Source: Symbiodinium sp. CCMP2592 (Eukaryota; Sar; Dinophyceae; Suessiales; Symbiodiniaceae). Taken from it: a DNA stretch of 64,000 bases. The number at the start of each line of letters is the position of its first letter. Position 1 is the stretch's first letter. The stretch is taken from assembly GCA_905221615.1 (NCBI GenBank), contig CAJNDT010004657.1, positions 124,001-188,000 of the forward strand, read 5' to 3'. A program made the position numbers and the translations under genes. The notes beneath the pieces were generated by a model. That model saw only the letters and a program-made list of their open reading frames with translations, had not been told where the DNA came from and made no database searches. Shown here piece by piece: positions 53,998 through 63,742 of the stretch.

Positions 53998-54617
53998 GGT
54001 GAAAAGTGACCGCTGACGGCAGTAGGAATTTTCCCTCAGAGCTTTTGAGCCAAGTTTCATTCCCAGCGGGGGAAAACCCCTTGGGCCCACCTTTGTTGAG
54101 CGTGCGCATGCTGTAAACAGTTTTCCGTTCAGTCTGATAGTCCATGCCCTTTGTCTCCGTACAGGAAGTTTCCTCAGCTCTCTCCATAGCACAATGTGCT
54201 TTTATAGCACCAATCCATGACGGGCCGCGGAGCCATGCATATACACTTTACCTAGCCTCCGCTCTGAGGCAAAATTCGGGACGCGCTCAACACACCTTTT
54301 GCTGACTGAGGACATCCCATGCAAATGTATCTCTTCGTCGTGATGTTGCTGATCCTCGGGGATTTCCCGTCAGCCTGTCTCTTTTCCACTTGAAACCATG
54401 GAGCATACCAGGGCAGCTCGATCCTGTGGTTCGCTTCTGTGGCATGTCGACCCAACTTCGCCTAGCATACTGCTGACTAGTCTAACTAGCGGATCTTCTT
54501 TGCCTGTTTTGAATGCAGTTGCTGAGTGATGAGCTCGGTCTTTTTGACTGACCAGAGCCGTGGTTGGAGGACAGCCATATTTTCTCCTCCGCAACAGTCG
54601 GGGGCGCACATGCGCGC
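53998..54617. other. No supported gene
   Basis: Short minus frames (54252-54863) are Arg/Ser-rich with no domain. May be the 3' flank of the 373-codon frame. Confidence 0.4.
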
Positions 54618-54905
54618 GGTGTAGGGGGTAAAACCCCTACACCATAGCCCTGGCGAAAGAAAGAGACAGAGTCGTGGTGGACACAGTCGTCCCTGCTGTT
54701 TTCTGCACAACAAGAGACGGGAGCCCCAACCCGTACACGGAGTGCAGTGGGAAACCCGAGTGGTGTTCACACTACCTACGTTGTTGGTTGGAAAGCGGGA
54801 AACCCACTCACTGCCCTGAACAACAGAGCACACGTTCTGTACAGCCGAGCCCTTCCACTCCAAATAGTGGATGGGGTAGCGCGCTCGCGCGGGGCGGGAG
54901 GACTG
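54618..54905 (+). repeat. Hairpin repeat element, copy 1
   Basis: Starts with GGTGTAGGGG-GTAAAA-CCCCTACACC (54618-54643, 10-bp stem), followed by TAGCCCTGGCGAAAG, a purine-rich GAAAGAAAGAGACAGAG tract, and a terminal GCGCGCTCGCGCGGGGCGGG with AGGACTGCTCCT. The same order recurs at 57401-57570. A Cys-containing plus frame (54674-54934, 86 codons) lies over it; coding status unknown. Confidence 0.75.
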
Positions 54906-54936
54906 CTCCTGCCCTAATCCGAGGTTCTTATTAGTA

Positions 54937-54963
54937 GGGGGGGTCCCCCCCCCCCCCCCCCCC
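54937..54963. repeat. G7-T-C19 homopolymer palindrome
   Basis: Seven G, a T, then 19 C, followed by GC and a run of eight A. It can fold as G7/C7. Such runs are prone to sequencing and assembly error, so lengths are unreliable. Confidence 0.9.
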
Positions 54964-55028
54964 GCAAAAAAAAGTAACAGAATTAAATTTGCGGGGGCCG
55001 CATTAATGGAAAATCATGCCTGGGTTGC

Positions 55029-55348
55029 TGGGGCTCCTTGGGCTCTATTAAAAACCATAGCAATGTATTGAATCTCTATTAGAAAGCCATTCAAAAAGGC
55101 TGGATGCATGGAGAAAACCTCCACTGGGGCTCTTTGGGCTCTATTAAACACCATAGCAATGTATTGAATCTCTATTAGAAAGCCATTCAAAAAGGCTGGA
55201 TGCATGGAGAAAACCTCCACTGGGGCTCTTTGGGCTCTATTAAAAACCATAGCAATGTATTGAATCTCTATTAGAAAGCCATTCAAAAAGGCTGGATGCA
55301 TGGAGAAAACCTCCACTGGGGCTCTTTGAGCTCTATTAAAAACCACAG
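55029..55348 (-). repeat. 96-bp tandem array, ~3.3 copies, open in one minus frame
   Basis: CTATTAAA landmarks at 55045, 55141, 55237 and 55333 give an exact 96-bp period, and the copies are nearly identical. On minus, one frame stays open through all copies (55014-55346, 110 codons), repeating a 32-residue unit that starts MVFNRAQRAPVEVFSMHPAF. The period is a multiple of three, so openness of one unit guarantees openness of all; translation is unproven. Confidence 0.9.
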
Positions 55349-55395
55349 AAGCTTTGCTTGTGTATTAAAGAAGCAAGCAAGCAATGGCAAAGACC
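55343..55395. repeat. 53-bp direct repeat, copy 1
   Basis: CCACAGAAGCTTTGCTTGTG ... GGCAAAGACC, identical to 55628-55680 and containing AAGAAGCAAGCAAGCAATGG. It abuts the end of the 96-bp array. Confidence 0.95.
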
Positions 55396-55627
55396 GCAGG
55401 CACAGCTGGGCCGGGACCGGCCGGCTTCCTACAAATGTGAACCCTTTTATTAATGTGTTTCCGTGTGCCTGCGGGCAGGCCCCGTAAGGGGTAGGTCAGG
55501 AGAGAATGAAAAATTGCTTCCCCGGATAAGCGAATGAATAAGGAAAACTAGCTTTCTGAGATCCCTGAACTTTTGGAAAAAGCTTGGCCTCGGAGGGCAG
55601 CTTCTGCTGAAAGGAAAGGGCCGGTTC
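55396..55627. other. Spacer between 53-bp repeats
   Basis: About 230 bp with no gene or repeat recognised. Confidence 0.5.
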
Positions 55628-55680
55628 CCACAGAAGCTTTGCTTGTGTATTAAAGAAGCAAGCAAGCAATGGCAAAGACC
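55628..55680. repeat. 53-bp direct repeat, copy 2
   Basis: Exact second copy of 55343-55395, 285 bp downstream in the same orientation. Beyond it the flanks differ (AAAGTCACAGCTG versus GCAGGCACAGCTG keep weak similarity). Confidence 0.95.
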
Positions 55681-55944
55681 AAAGTCACAGCTGCAGACTG
55701 GAGATCGGCGAGCAGCTCCAGTTGCAGAAATGAAAAGCCCGTGCAGAGCTTAGGACCCTACAAAAATTAGGGGCCCAATTTTTTTTTTAAATGTGGGGTA
55801 TTTCCTCCAGACGAAATCCTCACGTAATGGAAACGCCTCTTCGGAGCCATTCCGGACCCAAAAAAATTTCTTTAAATGTGGGGGATATGGTTAATCAGAC
55901 CCTCGGATTAAACCCCGAGCAAAGCATAGCAAAGATAGGGTCGT

Positions 55945-56048
55945 GCTCAGCCCATGGAGGGGATCGAACACTTGCTGCATGTAATACCGTGCATCCCTTC
56001 AACGGACGGGCTGCTCCAGCGGGGGCATGCCCTCAAGCCTGGGGAAAG
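55945..56048. repeat. 104-bp dispersed repeat, copy 1
   Basis: GCTCAGCCCATGGAGGGGATC ... palindrome GGGCATGCCC ... GGGGAAAG. Matches 57933-58036 over the same length with roughly a dozen differences. Its complement contains GTTCGATCCC, which resembles a Pol III B box, but no matching A box or cloverleaf is evident. Confidence 0.85.
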
Positions 56049-56218
56049 AAAAGAAAGATGGGAAGGGAGCGACTTGGCGCGAACTCCCGTGGAGCTCTAC
56101 CCCTGCGAAGCGAAGCGAAGAGAGACCTAAAGAGGGTGGGGGGCGCTTTGGGTGCGGGTCCAGCCGGCCTGGACCTTGACCCGCAGCAAGCAAGTATGTG
56201 TGTGTATGTGTGTGTGTG

Positions 56219-56625
56219 TGTGTGCGAGAAACCCAAGCTTCCATGGGCTTAGGTCGTTTTGTTTGTTTAAGCTGCAGGGGGCCAGCGGAGGGGCAGGCAA
56301 GGTGAGTGCGTGCGCTGGCCAACGAAGACCGCGCACTCATCTACTTGTCATCTCGTGTAAACGTACCTGCAAAATCGTTGAAAGCGCCTCGATGAGTTTG
56401 TGAGTGGCGATTCCGAGTGCGAGTACAAGCACAGAGTCAGGTGAAGGTTCCAGGTGACCCTTGGCTTCGTGTTTTAGTAAGCGTCAACAGGGAAATCATG
56501 AGCCTATTGAAGACCTCCGGCAACATTTTTATTTTGAAATGTCTCAGCTAAGTATTGAGCTCATTGCTGAGTGGATTTGACCACTGAAGAACAGTTTACC
56601 AGGGAAGCCTGGGTGTTCAAGTGTG
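56219..56625. repeat. ~0.4-kb direct duplication, copy A
   Basis: Runs from the end of a (TG)n tract (56196-56224) through GAGAAACCCAAGCTTCCATG to GGGTGTTCAAGTGTG. Near-identical to 56977-57366. Copy A carries about 14 extra bases (TGAGTGGATTTGAC) near 56568-56583 absent from copy B. Confidence 0.9.
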
Positions 56626-56976
56626 AATCGGGCATGGCCTTCCGTCACGGCGCCATTACCGCTGCTCTCGAGGCAGTATCCCTTGAAACAAAGCCCCGAG
56701 TGGGACGAGTTGTACCTTGGCTAGGTCCCTAACAGGCTCAAACAACAACAGAACGGAAAGCCGTCGATGGGGTGGGGAAGTCTCTTGACTGAGTCGATTC
56801 GTGTCTTGAAATCAATGTTGAAGTCACTCTTGAATTGTTTTTCTTTTCTTTTCTTCTTGTTCCGCCCCCTTAATCCCTCACCCTAATCCGGCATCTTGGT
56901 CTGCTTCAGCAACTTTTCCTTTTCTTTTTCTTTCTCGTGTCTAGTAAGTTGTACCGTTCCTCCGGAGGAGGTACCT
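56626..56976. other. Spacer between copies A and B
   Basis: About 350 bp including a T/C-rich stretch (TTTTCTTTTCTTTTC around 56840-56940). No gene seen. Confidence 0.5.
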
Positions 56977-57366
56977 GTGTGTGAGAAACCCAAACTTCCA
57001 CGGGCTTAGGTCGTTTTGTTTGTTTAAGCTGCAGGGGGCAGCGGAGGGGCAGGCAAGGTGAGTGCGTGCGCTGGCCAACGAAGACCGCGCACTCATCTAC
57101 TTGTCATCTCGTGTAAACGTACCTGCAAAATCGTTGAAAGCGCCTCGATGAGTTTGTGAGTGGCGATTCCGAGTGCGAGTACAAGCACAGAGTCAGGTGA
57201 AGGTTCCAGGTGACCCTTGGCTTCGTGTTTTAGTAAGCGTCAACAGGGAAATCATGAGCCTATTGAAGACCTCCGGCAACATTTTTATTTTGAAATGTCT
57301 CAGCTGAATATTGAGCTCATTGCCACTGAAGAACAGTTTACCAGGGAAGCCTGGGTGTTCAAGTGT
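56977..57366. repeat. ~0.4-kb direct duplication, copy B
   Basis: Second copy in the same orientation, 757 bp downstream. It ends in a (GT)n tract (57361-57402), so a TG microsatellite borders the pair on both outer sides. This suggests the microsatellites took part in the duplication. Confidence 0.9.
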
Positions 57367-57400
57367 GTGTGCGTGTGTGCGTGTGTGTGTGTGTGTGTGT

Positions 57401-57570
57401 GTGCAGGGGGTAAACCCCTGCACCTTAGCCCTGGCGAAAGCAAGAGAGAGACAGAGAAAGAGAGGGAGAGAGAAAAAGGCAAATCTTTCCAACCAAGGGG
57501 GGTCTCACACAACAGACTGAGACCAGTGCGCGCGCGCGCGGGAGGGGTCCGCTCCTCCTTGGCTGAGTGC
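57401..57570 (+). repeat. Hairpin repeat element, copy 2
   Basis: GTGCAGGGG-GTAAA-CCCCTGCAC (57401-57423, 9-bp stem), then TAGCCCTGGCGAAAG, a (GA)-rich tract, and a GCGCGCGCGCGCGGGAGGGG tract with CTCCT. Same order as 54618-54905. One stem pair differs in a compensatory way: T-A in copy 1, C-G here. Confidence 0.8.
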
Positions 57571-57932
57571 AAGCAAGCAAGAGCCAGAGCATGTAGTTTG
57601 AGTGGGGAGCCAAGCCAATTGTGACCGGGGCGAGGCAACGTAGAGAACAACTACCTGGCTAGGTCAGTTTGAGGCAAGCACAACATATCATATGCCCGGC
57701 GTCGGGTAGACATCCCGCGTCTCGGCATTTGCCGAGGTCGGTGCCGAAGCCCATGAACTAATGTAGCGTGTTTTGCTGAGAGCGTATTTGCCATGTTGTG
57801 AGTCGGGCGAGGCACACTGAGAGCCGTTGTGAAACATCGACAGCTCTCTGCGACGGGCATTCGGGGCCTGAGCAGGAGTGGCACAGGTAAAGTGTGTTGT
57901 ATCCTGCTGAGTATGAGTCTGTAAGTAGACGA
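57571..57932. other. No supported gene
   Basis: A minus frame of 152 codons (57651-58109) spans this and the next repeat, with low-complexity Ser/Leu contributed by (GA)n. Not supported. Confidence 0.4.
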
Positions 57933-58029
57933 GCTCAGCCCGTGGAGGGGATCAGACATGCATCGCACGTGATACCGTGCGTTCCTCCAACCATCGGGCT
58001 GCTCCAGCGCGGGCATGCCCTCAAGCCCG

Positions 58030-58036
<7 letters not shown>
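57933..58036. repeat. 104-bp dispersed repeat, copy 2
   Basis: Same length and order as 55945-56048, ending in GGGGAAAG that leads straight into a (GA)n tract. Confidence 0.85.

Positions 58037-58061
<25 letters not shown>
58034..58061. repeat. (GA)n microsatellite
   Basis: About 14 AG repeats. Predicted Arg-Glu-Arg-Glu and Ser-Leu strings are artefacts. Confidence 0.97.
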
Positions 58062-58068
<7 letters not shown>

Positions 58069-58162
58069 GTATACCGGGGGAACCATGCAAAGTTCAAGAA
58101 AACATGCAAATTTCACGCCCTTCCAAAAGCCCCACGAACATCGGGGGGGCCTACAAGGCCGA

Positions 58163-58178
58163 GGGGTTTCGAAACCCC
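58163..58178. repeat. 16-bp perfect palindrome GGGGTTTCGAAACCCC
   Basis: Perfectly self-complementary, in the same neighbourhood as the other G-stem/C-stem hairpins. Function unknown. Confidence 0.9.
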
Positions 58179-59900
58179 CTCATGGGTCGGGGAAGAAAAG
58201 ACAAACGTCGCCACAAGCCCCAAGCAAAGCAAAGGTCACCCCCACCCCAGCAGGCAAGCAGACAGTCGCATTTCATGTGGGGCTTTTCAAAACGACAGTG
58301 CTGTCCGTGCAAGACTCGCAAACAAGTCTGAACCCGAGCTGATCCTCAACAGAGGGCGAGCCTCGTCACGGGGGGTCCGCCGCTAGGCCCTGCGAAAGAA
58401 TCCTTGCTTGTCCGCTGTTTCTCTCTCTCTCTCTCCCTCTCTCTCTCTCGCGCTTTCTTGTTGGGCGAGGATGAGTGCGTTTGTCGACGTGCTTGCGTGC
58501 GTCCGGGTGCGTGTTTGCCTGCACATATCTTGAGATGATACCCTTATGAGTTCTATTCTCAAGCATACTCCGATGGTGTTCCGCATGCCTCTCTGTGCTC
58601 GGATGCGAGGTGCAGCTTTATCTCCACGACGTCCCAGCAGCTTTGCTGAGAGTTTCGACTTCTACGGGCTGCTTCAGATTAGCACTTGCGAAGGTGGACA
58701 GTTCTGACAAGGTCGCAACGAGGATCTTAACAATCATCAATTTCCATGTTCGCTGCTATAGAAAAGGGCCACAGGGTTGAGTGTCCTGGCTCTTGCAAAC
58801 TAAGTCTGTGCGAGGAAAGTTCTGGCGGTGCCACTACCTTTCTGGCCGGAGGGCGAGGAGCGGGTCCAAAGGCACGGGGCTTGCTTCCCCAGTTTGGCAG
58901 TGCTCAGCAGTCGAGGCCCTTAGGTGCTTCTCGATGCGTCATTCTAACTTTGCTACCTAGTGCTCGCAACCCTCTGTTAGGACAGCTTGAGGTGTTAAAG
59001 AGCACAGTCTCGAACTGCGTGCGGGTCGAGATCGAAGGGAGTATCTAGAATCTAGAGCCTGTTTTTGTCGATGGGCATCAATCCGTTCCTTACTCGTCTG
59101 TTACATCTCACTATCTGAGCCTTCCAAACCCTAGACTCGACTTCGTGCTGCTGGAAAGGAGCAGTCAGCAAGCCCTTAATCCTGCCAAAGCAAGTCGTCC
59201 CAAAACTCCCCTCAGCCCCTTGCAAGAGTGATGGAGCTGCCCTGGCCTCGGCAGGAAGCTCTGCCGTGTCAGCCCAGGGCCGGCTCTGTTCTCCTCTTCA
59301 CACAGCGCATCGACTCAAGCAGTGATGTTATAGGACAGTATCGTGTATTGTATTATATCATATTCTATACACAAGCAATCTAAGGAACAAAAACCTACTT
59401 AGCGGTGATTGGTGTACTTGGGGCATCGAATAGTTGGAGGCTGGCAAACGATGTTCTCAGGATTGTGCTGCGTCGGCGTTCGAACTGGCGGATGTCGTGC
59501 TCTGCAAGACGATCCCTATTCGTTACTTAGGAACGAGTAATGCGTATCTAGTGACTGCACGCTCATGCGTAGGAGAAGCCAAGGCCAGTACTGCTAGTGA
59601 GTGTTGCCAGGCCAGATCTCGATTCCTGGGCCCAGTGCAAACAGCAAGTCGACTTCGGCTCCTAGGAAAGGGAAGGCGTGGTAAGACATGCTCTTCCCCT
59701 GCATGCGATACTGAGGAATCTTCTCCATGAGGGCTCTTTGGTCACCAGCGGCCTGAAGTACACACTTCGGACAGAAGCGATGCTTGCCGCCGGCAACACC
59801 ATTTTCCATTCGAGCATGGTTGTAGAAGAAGTTGCTGATGGCGGGTATAATGATGCTAATGCTGCAGCTGGTGGTTGGATGGTGATGGTGGCTGTTGCGG
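58179..59900. other. No supported gene; contains (TC)n at 58421-58451
   Basis: Short frames only (e.g. 58015-58386 plus, Lys/Arg-rich). A (TC)n tract lies at 58421-58451. Nothing else recognisable. Confidence 0.45.
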
Positions 59901-59904
59901 CTGA

Positions 59905-60000
59905 AATGTGTGTGTGTGTGTGTATGTATGCATGTATGTATGTACGCAAATCATGTATCACATTTCATATATATATATATACACACACATATATCTATAC

Positions 60001-60036
<36 letters not shown>
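59905..60036. repeat. Compound microsatellite (TG)n(TATG)n...(AT)n
   Basis: GTGTGTGTGTG (59907-59921), TATGCATG/TATG units to 59944, then TA-rich alternation at 59970-60036. Low-complexity Cys/Met/Tyr/Ile frames across it are artefacts. Confidence 0.97.
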
Positions 60037-60038
<2 letters not shown>

Positions 60039-61965
60039 CAATGTATTCATTTATGGTTATATACATCTATGTTTGTGTGCTTTGTTTGTCATTGCTGTGC
60101 AGGGCGTGTGCTGGTAGGCTCTGTCGTGATAACGGCCACCAACAAGCTGCTTAAGTTGTTGGCGGTTAGACTCATGAACCGGCAGAAGGGATGCTTAAGG
60201 TCAGGATTGTCAAGCTGCTGTCATCATCACTGAATGGCGGGGGCTTTTCTGCATAGAGTCATAAGTGTCATCATCGTCCTCCCATCACCGCTGTCCGTCC
60301 TCTGATCCGCAGATGTTGCAAGGTACCGGCCGGCTGCTTGAGTTCGACTGAAGCTCCGTCGCACTGAGAGTCGAGGTTTGGGCTGGAGTCAGAGCCTAGA
60401 GCGCAACTGTAGTTGTAAGAATGTGCATAAATCTGCAGCTCATTAAGCCCAGAACGCCCAAACCTGATCCAAATTTGTGAGAGCCAGAAATCAGCGGAAT
60501 GCAGACGCATAGATTTCTGCGACTGTCGCGGATCCAGCGGTCATGCTCGAGACTTTGGCAAGCCCTGCAGTTCCCGAATCCAACAAACGCCAGGCACGTT
60601 ACCATTGGCTCAGAGGTACTTCAAGTTCGAGTCAGAGCACGAAGTTTCTTAATCTTTGCTTAAACGTTGAGTAGCAGCTATTCATAAGATTCGCAGCATC
60701 TCTGGCCTTCTCCATTCTCTTGCCGCACACAGAGAGCAACCCAGATGCAATTGGGCGCAAACATCACGGGGAAGTTCAGCAAAATTCATGCTTGGCGCCT
60801 GGCGCTGTGATCCAATCCTTTCTTGCTGCCTCATTGCACCCCTCAAGCATCCATTTCAGAGTCTGAGCCCCCATGCATGTCCGCAAAGTCCGCAAGCAGG
60901 CTCTTGTTTGGCACCAAGATCCACGGAAGAAGTCCAATTATCGGGACATCAACCGGGTTCGCCAGCAATTAACACCGGACACCTTAGCAGTTCGTGCTGT
61001 TGGGCTCTTGCGATGTACAGGGGGCTGCCGGTCAAAAGGAGGGCGAAGCGCCGTTTCCTTGGAAGCTGCGGCCCGGTCCAAGAAAGCTCCTTCCCGTCCT
61101 TCATGGCTTTACAGTGTCAGAAACAATGACTTCTAGTCATTCTAGTCTTTGTGGAAAGAAATCTGACAGCCTCATAGTCCTTGCTGCATCCTGTCCCCTC
61201 CACAATCAGACCATTCCTGAGATACTTGAGGTCTGCAGTCCGCAGACAGGCAATGTGCCTAGTCCAGCCTAGTTAGCACATTCACCAGCTTCCTCTGACG
61301 CTATCGGCCTGGCGGCAGCAGCCGCGGCTGCCGGTTTTGCGGCGCGATGCACCCGGAGGCTGGGAGGGGAGCACGGGGGCGGCTAAGGGTGGTGGTGGAC
61401 TAGAGCCATCACCAGACTCTTCAGTGCTCGAACGTTGGACTCCCAAGAAAACGGAGTCTGAGACTCGGGCAGCTTCACCTGCCGTCTTCCGAGAACAGGT
61501 TTAGGCTTCACTCAGTGCGGCGCTGCCAAGCCTGTCGAAGGCCCGGCGGCGGCTGCGAGCGAAGCTGGACGAGCCACTTGGCACAGGGCCGTTGGGACGG
61601 GATTTTCGCAGTTGTTCGCGGAAGTTCTGCAGTGCGAAAAGTTGGAGTCTGGCAAGCAAGTAGGAAAGCTGGGATCCACACAGTCTAGTCGTTTCTGGTC
61701 CTCGAAGCCAGTTCTGCTATGCTGTTGCCGCCCGGTACCCTCTGTTTCATCCCCAGTGGTAGTGATATTCTGCACCCGATAGTACTGGATAGGAGGAAGT
61801 GGTGCATGGGGCAGCTGCGTTGACGTCTTTGTCAAAGCAATGCTGTGCTGTATCCTTGAGGGCATTGGCTGTCAGGAATGCGTACTCCTGCTCGACTTTC
61901 TGCCAGGACAGCGGTTGCATCCACACCGGGGTTAGGTGGCAAGTCGCGACCAGGGAAGGTTGGTG
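60037..61965. other. No supported gene
   Basis: Short frames up to 117 codons on both strands; one GC-rich patch at 61310-61390. No domain or repeat recognised. Confidence 0.45.
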
Positions 61966-61987
61966 TGTATTGTGTGTGTGTATGTAC

Positions 61988-62020
<33 letters not shown>

Positions 62021-62090
62021 TGTATGTATGTATGTATGTATGTATGTATGTATATATATACACATACACATCTATCTATCTATATATAAT

Positions 62091-62124
<34 letters not shown>

Positions 62125-62144
62125 CGTATACGTATACGTATACG

Positions 62145-62221
<77 letters not shown>

Positions 62222-62222
62222 C
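61966..62222. repeat. Compound microsatellite (TATG)n(TA)n(GTATAT)n
   Basis: About 17 TATG tetramers (61987-62052), then TATATATACACATACAC, then GTATAT/GTATAC hexamers to 62222. About 255 bp without coding potential. Confidence 0.98.
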
Positions 62223-62934
62223 TGTGAGAGTGTAAGACATTACGGGCCCCATATTTTACGAGTGAATCTAGGTTTTTCGTGGATTTTATAGCTGAAAAGT
62301 AATTACTAAGATATACAGTATTGACATAGCAACCTCTTCCATAGAATACAGCTGTTATCAGAAGGCAACACGACTAGCAATCGAACATACCCGTAATCTC
62401 CGAAAATAATGCTGCCGACACCCTCATCCGAGCTGAGGCTGTGACCTCAGTATGTAACAGCTCGAAGCTAGTCTTTCAGCATGTATCCTGTATTTGCAAA
62501 CCGGACTCAAAGCACACATGCATGTTTCTTGCAATCGGTCAGGTGTTGCAACTGTAACAGCAGAGTCATCAAGGTGACTTCCGTTTGAACCACATTTGCG
62601 TGATCTAATTACGAATTTGATGGCGAATACCATCTGCGTATCACACTTCGTCCTTCTGTATGATGTCTAGGAAACGATGGGACAAAACATGTAGCATGAC
62701 ATTGTTGAAACAAGAGAATGTAAGAACATGTGATATGCCGAAGTGTGCGTGCATAAACTTGATACATTTGCGCAGTGTTCTGTGGTGAGTGTGCACTGTC
62801 ATACACGCGGATAGCAACGACGCGACATCCAAACCCGATTGGACAGGTTGGCAAACCTCTAACGCTGTCCCATCACTTCTTGACGATGCGCTTCATCATC
62901 TTGGTGGCAGGGGTCTTCTTGACGTGGCGCTTGA
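62223..62934. other. AT-rich 3' flank of the transposase-like gene; no separate gene
   Basis: No supported gene. On minus near 62870-62985 an alternative frame reads VIKRHVKKTPATKMMKRIVKK-like Lys-rich sequence from two tandem copies of a GGTCTTCTTG-containing unit, perhaps the true basic C-terminus of the transposase-like protein after a frameshift. Confidence 0.4.
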
Positions 62935-63294
62935 TCACCTGGGTGGAAGGGGTCTTCTTGTCCGCGAAGGCGCGTTAGAAGTCGCAGAAGACGCTCGTGG
63001 GGATGATGCCGGGCGTCTGCATGTGTACTTCTTGCAAGCTGGGCGCTTAAGCAAGCCGCTTGTCACAGCAGCTTGCTTCCTGGCGGAGAAGGGGTTCAAA
63101 TGATTGCGGTAGCCTTGACGAGTCAAGTCGTTGTGCCTCTGCACGTACAGCAAGACGTAGAACGCGTGAGAGCGTGGCGACTTTGTGTTGAACTGCGAGG
63201 CATAACCGCGAAACCAAGCAAAGGTTTGCTCGGCAATGGAGGTGTTGATGCCCTCCAGGCGGTTATTCAATCTTGTGCTGCAGAGGAGAGCGTG
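62935..63294 (-). pseudogene. Transposase-like protein (KDZ-related?), C-terminal part
   Basis: Minus frame reading LEGINTSIAEQTFAWFRGYA and RSHAFYVLLYVQRHNDLTRQG, then a basic Ser/Arg tail. From memory this (N-T-S-x-A-E-Q-T-F-x-W-F-R) is the conserved C-terminal box of a large transposase-like family abundant in dinoflagellate genomes, downstream of a Y-D-x-x-C motif, hence the tentative KDZ link. The frame upstream of 63292 reads unrelated sequence because the adjoining ~450 bp is inverted. Confidence 0.6.
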
Positions 63295-63742
63295 GACAGC
63301 CAGGAGCATGGCCTTTGGCGTGAAAGCGATCACCGACACATTCATGGCGGATTATACTTCTTGGTGGCACAAGCATCAGCTGACGCGCACCGAGCACATG
63401 TCCATCCGGGAGATTGTTCTTGATGGTCATGAGAAAGTGGCCACGAAATGCTCCGGTGCGCCTCCACCGCATGCCGGAAGACCCCAGAAAGACGGCAAGG
63501 AGAAACTTCGTAATAACGGCTGGTTCATGGCCATCGATCCTCGCACAGGGCTCATAGCTGCAGTACAAGAAATGCAGCAACCGGAGAATAATCAGGTGGC
63601 CCTGGATGTCGTTCATCTCGTGGCGATGAGGTCATCACAACTGGACTGCGTCGTCTATGACAGAGCCTGTAGATGCGTTCAGCAAGGCCGGAAAGACGCA
63701 CGCACCAAACACATTAAGCATTGGTGCGTTGATCGGGCCCAC
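63292..63742 (+). pseudogene. Transposase-like protein, central part, inverted
   Basis: The plus frame carries what should be the middle of the minus-strand gene: SIREIVLDGHEKVATKCS, NNGWFMAIDPRTGLIAAVQE, LDCVVYDRACRC and IKHWCVDR. Y-D-x-A-C resembles the Y-D-I-A-C box of KDZ transposases, and W-C-V-D-R precedes the C-terminal box in the family as I recall it. The segment is bounded by GTGG (63292-63295) and CCAC (63739-63742). The Trp codon (63293-63295) and His codon (63740-63742) at its edges match Trp and His codons at the opposite junctions in phase. Confidence 0.65.

Noticed and set aside
53164-54192. 342-codon minus open frame
   Set aside because: Antisense of the 373-codon plus frame. 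Its hydrophobic Val/Leu content is what complements of Asp/Glu codons give.
55945-55990. tRNA-like gene or tRNA-derived SINE on minus (GTTCGATCCC)
   Set aside because: Only a B-box-like motif. No A box at the right distance, no cloverleaf, and the second copy has lost the motif.
61799-62235. Met/Tyr/Val/Cys-rich frames over TATG repeats
   Set aside because: Pure microsatellite translation.
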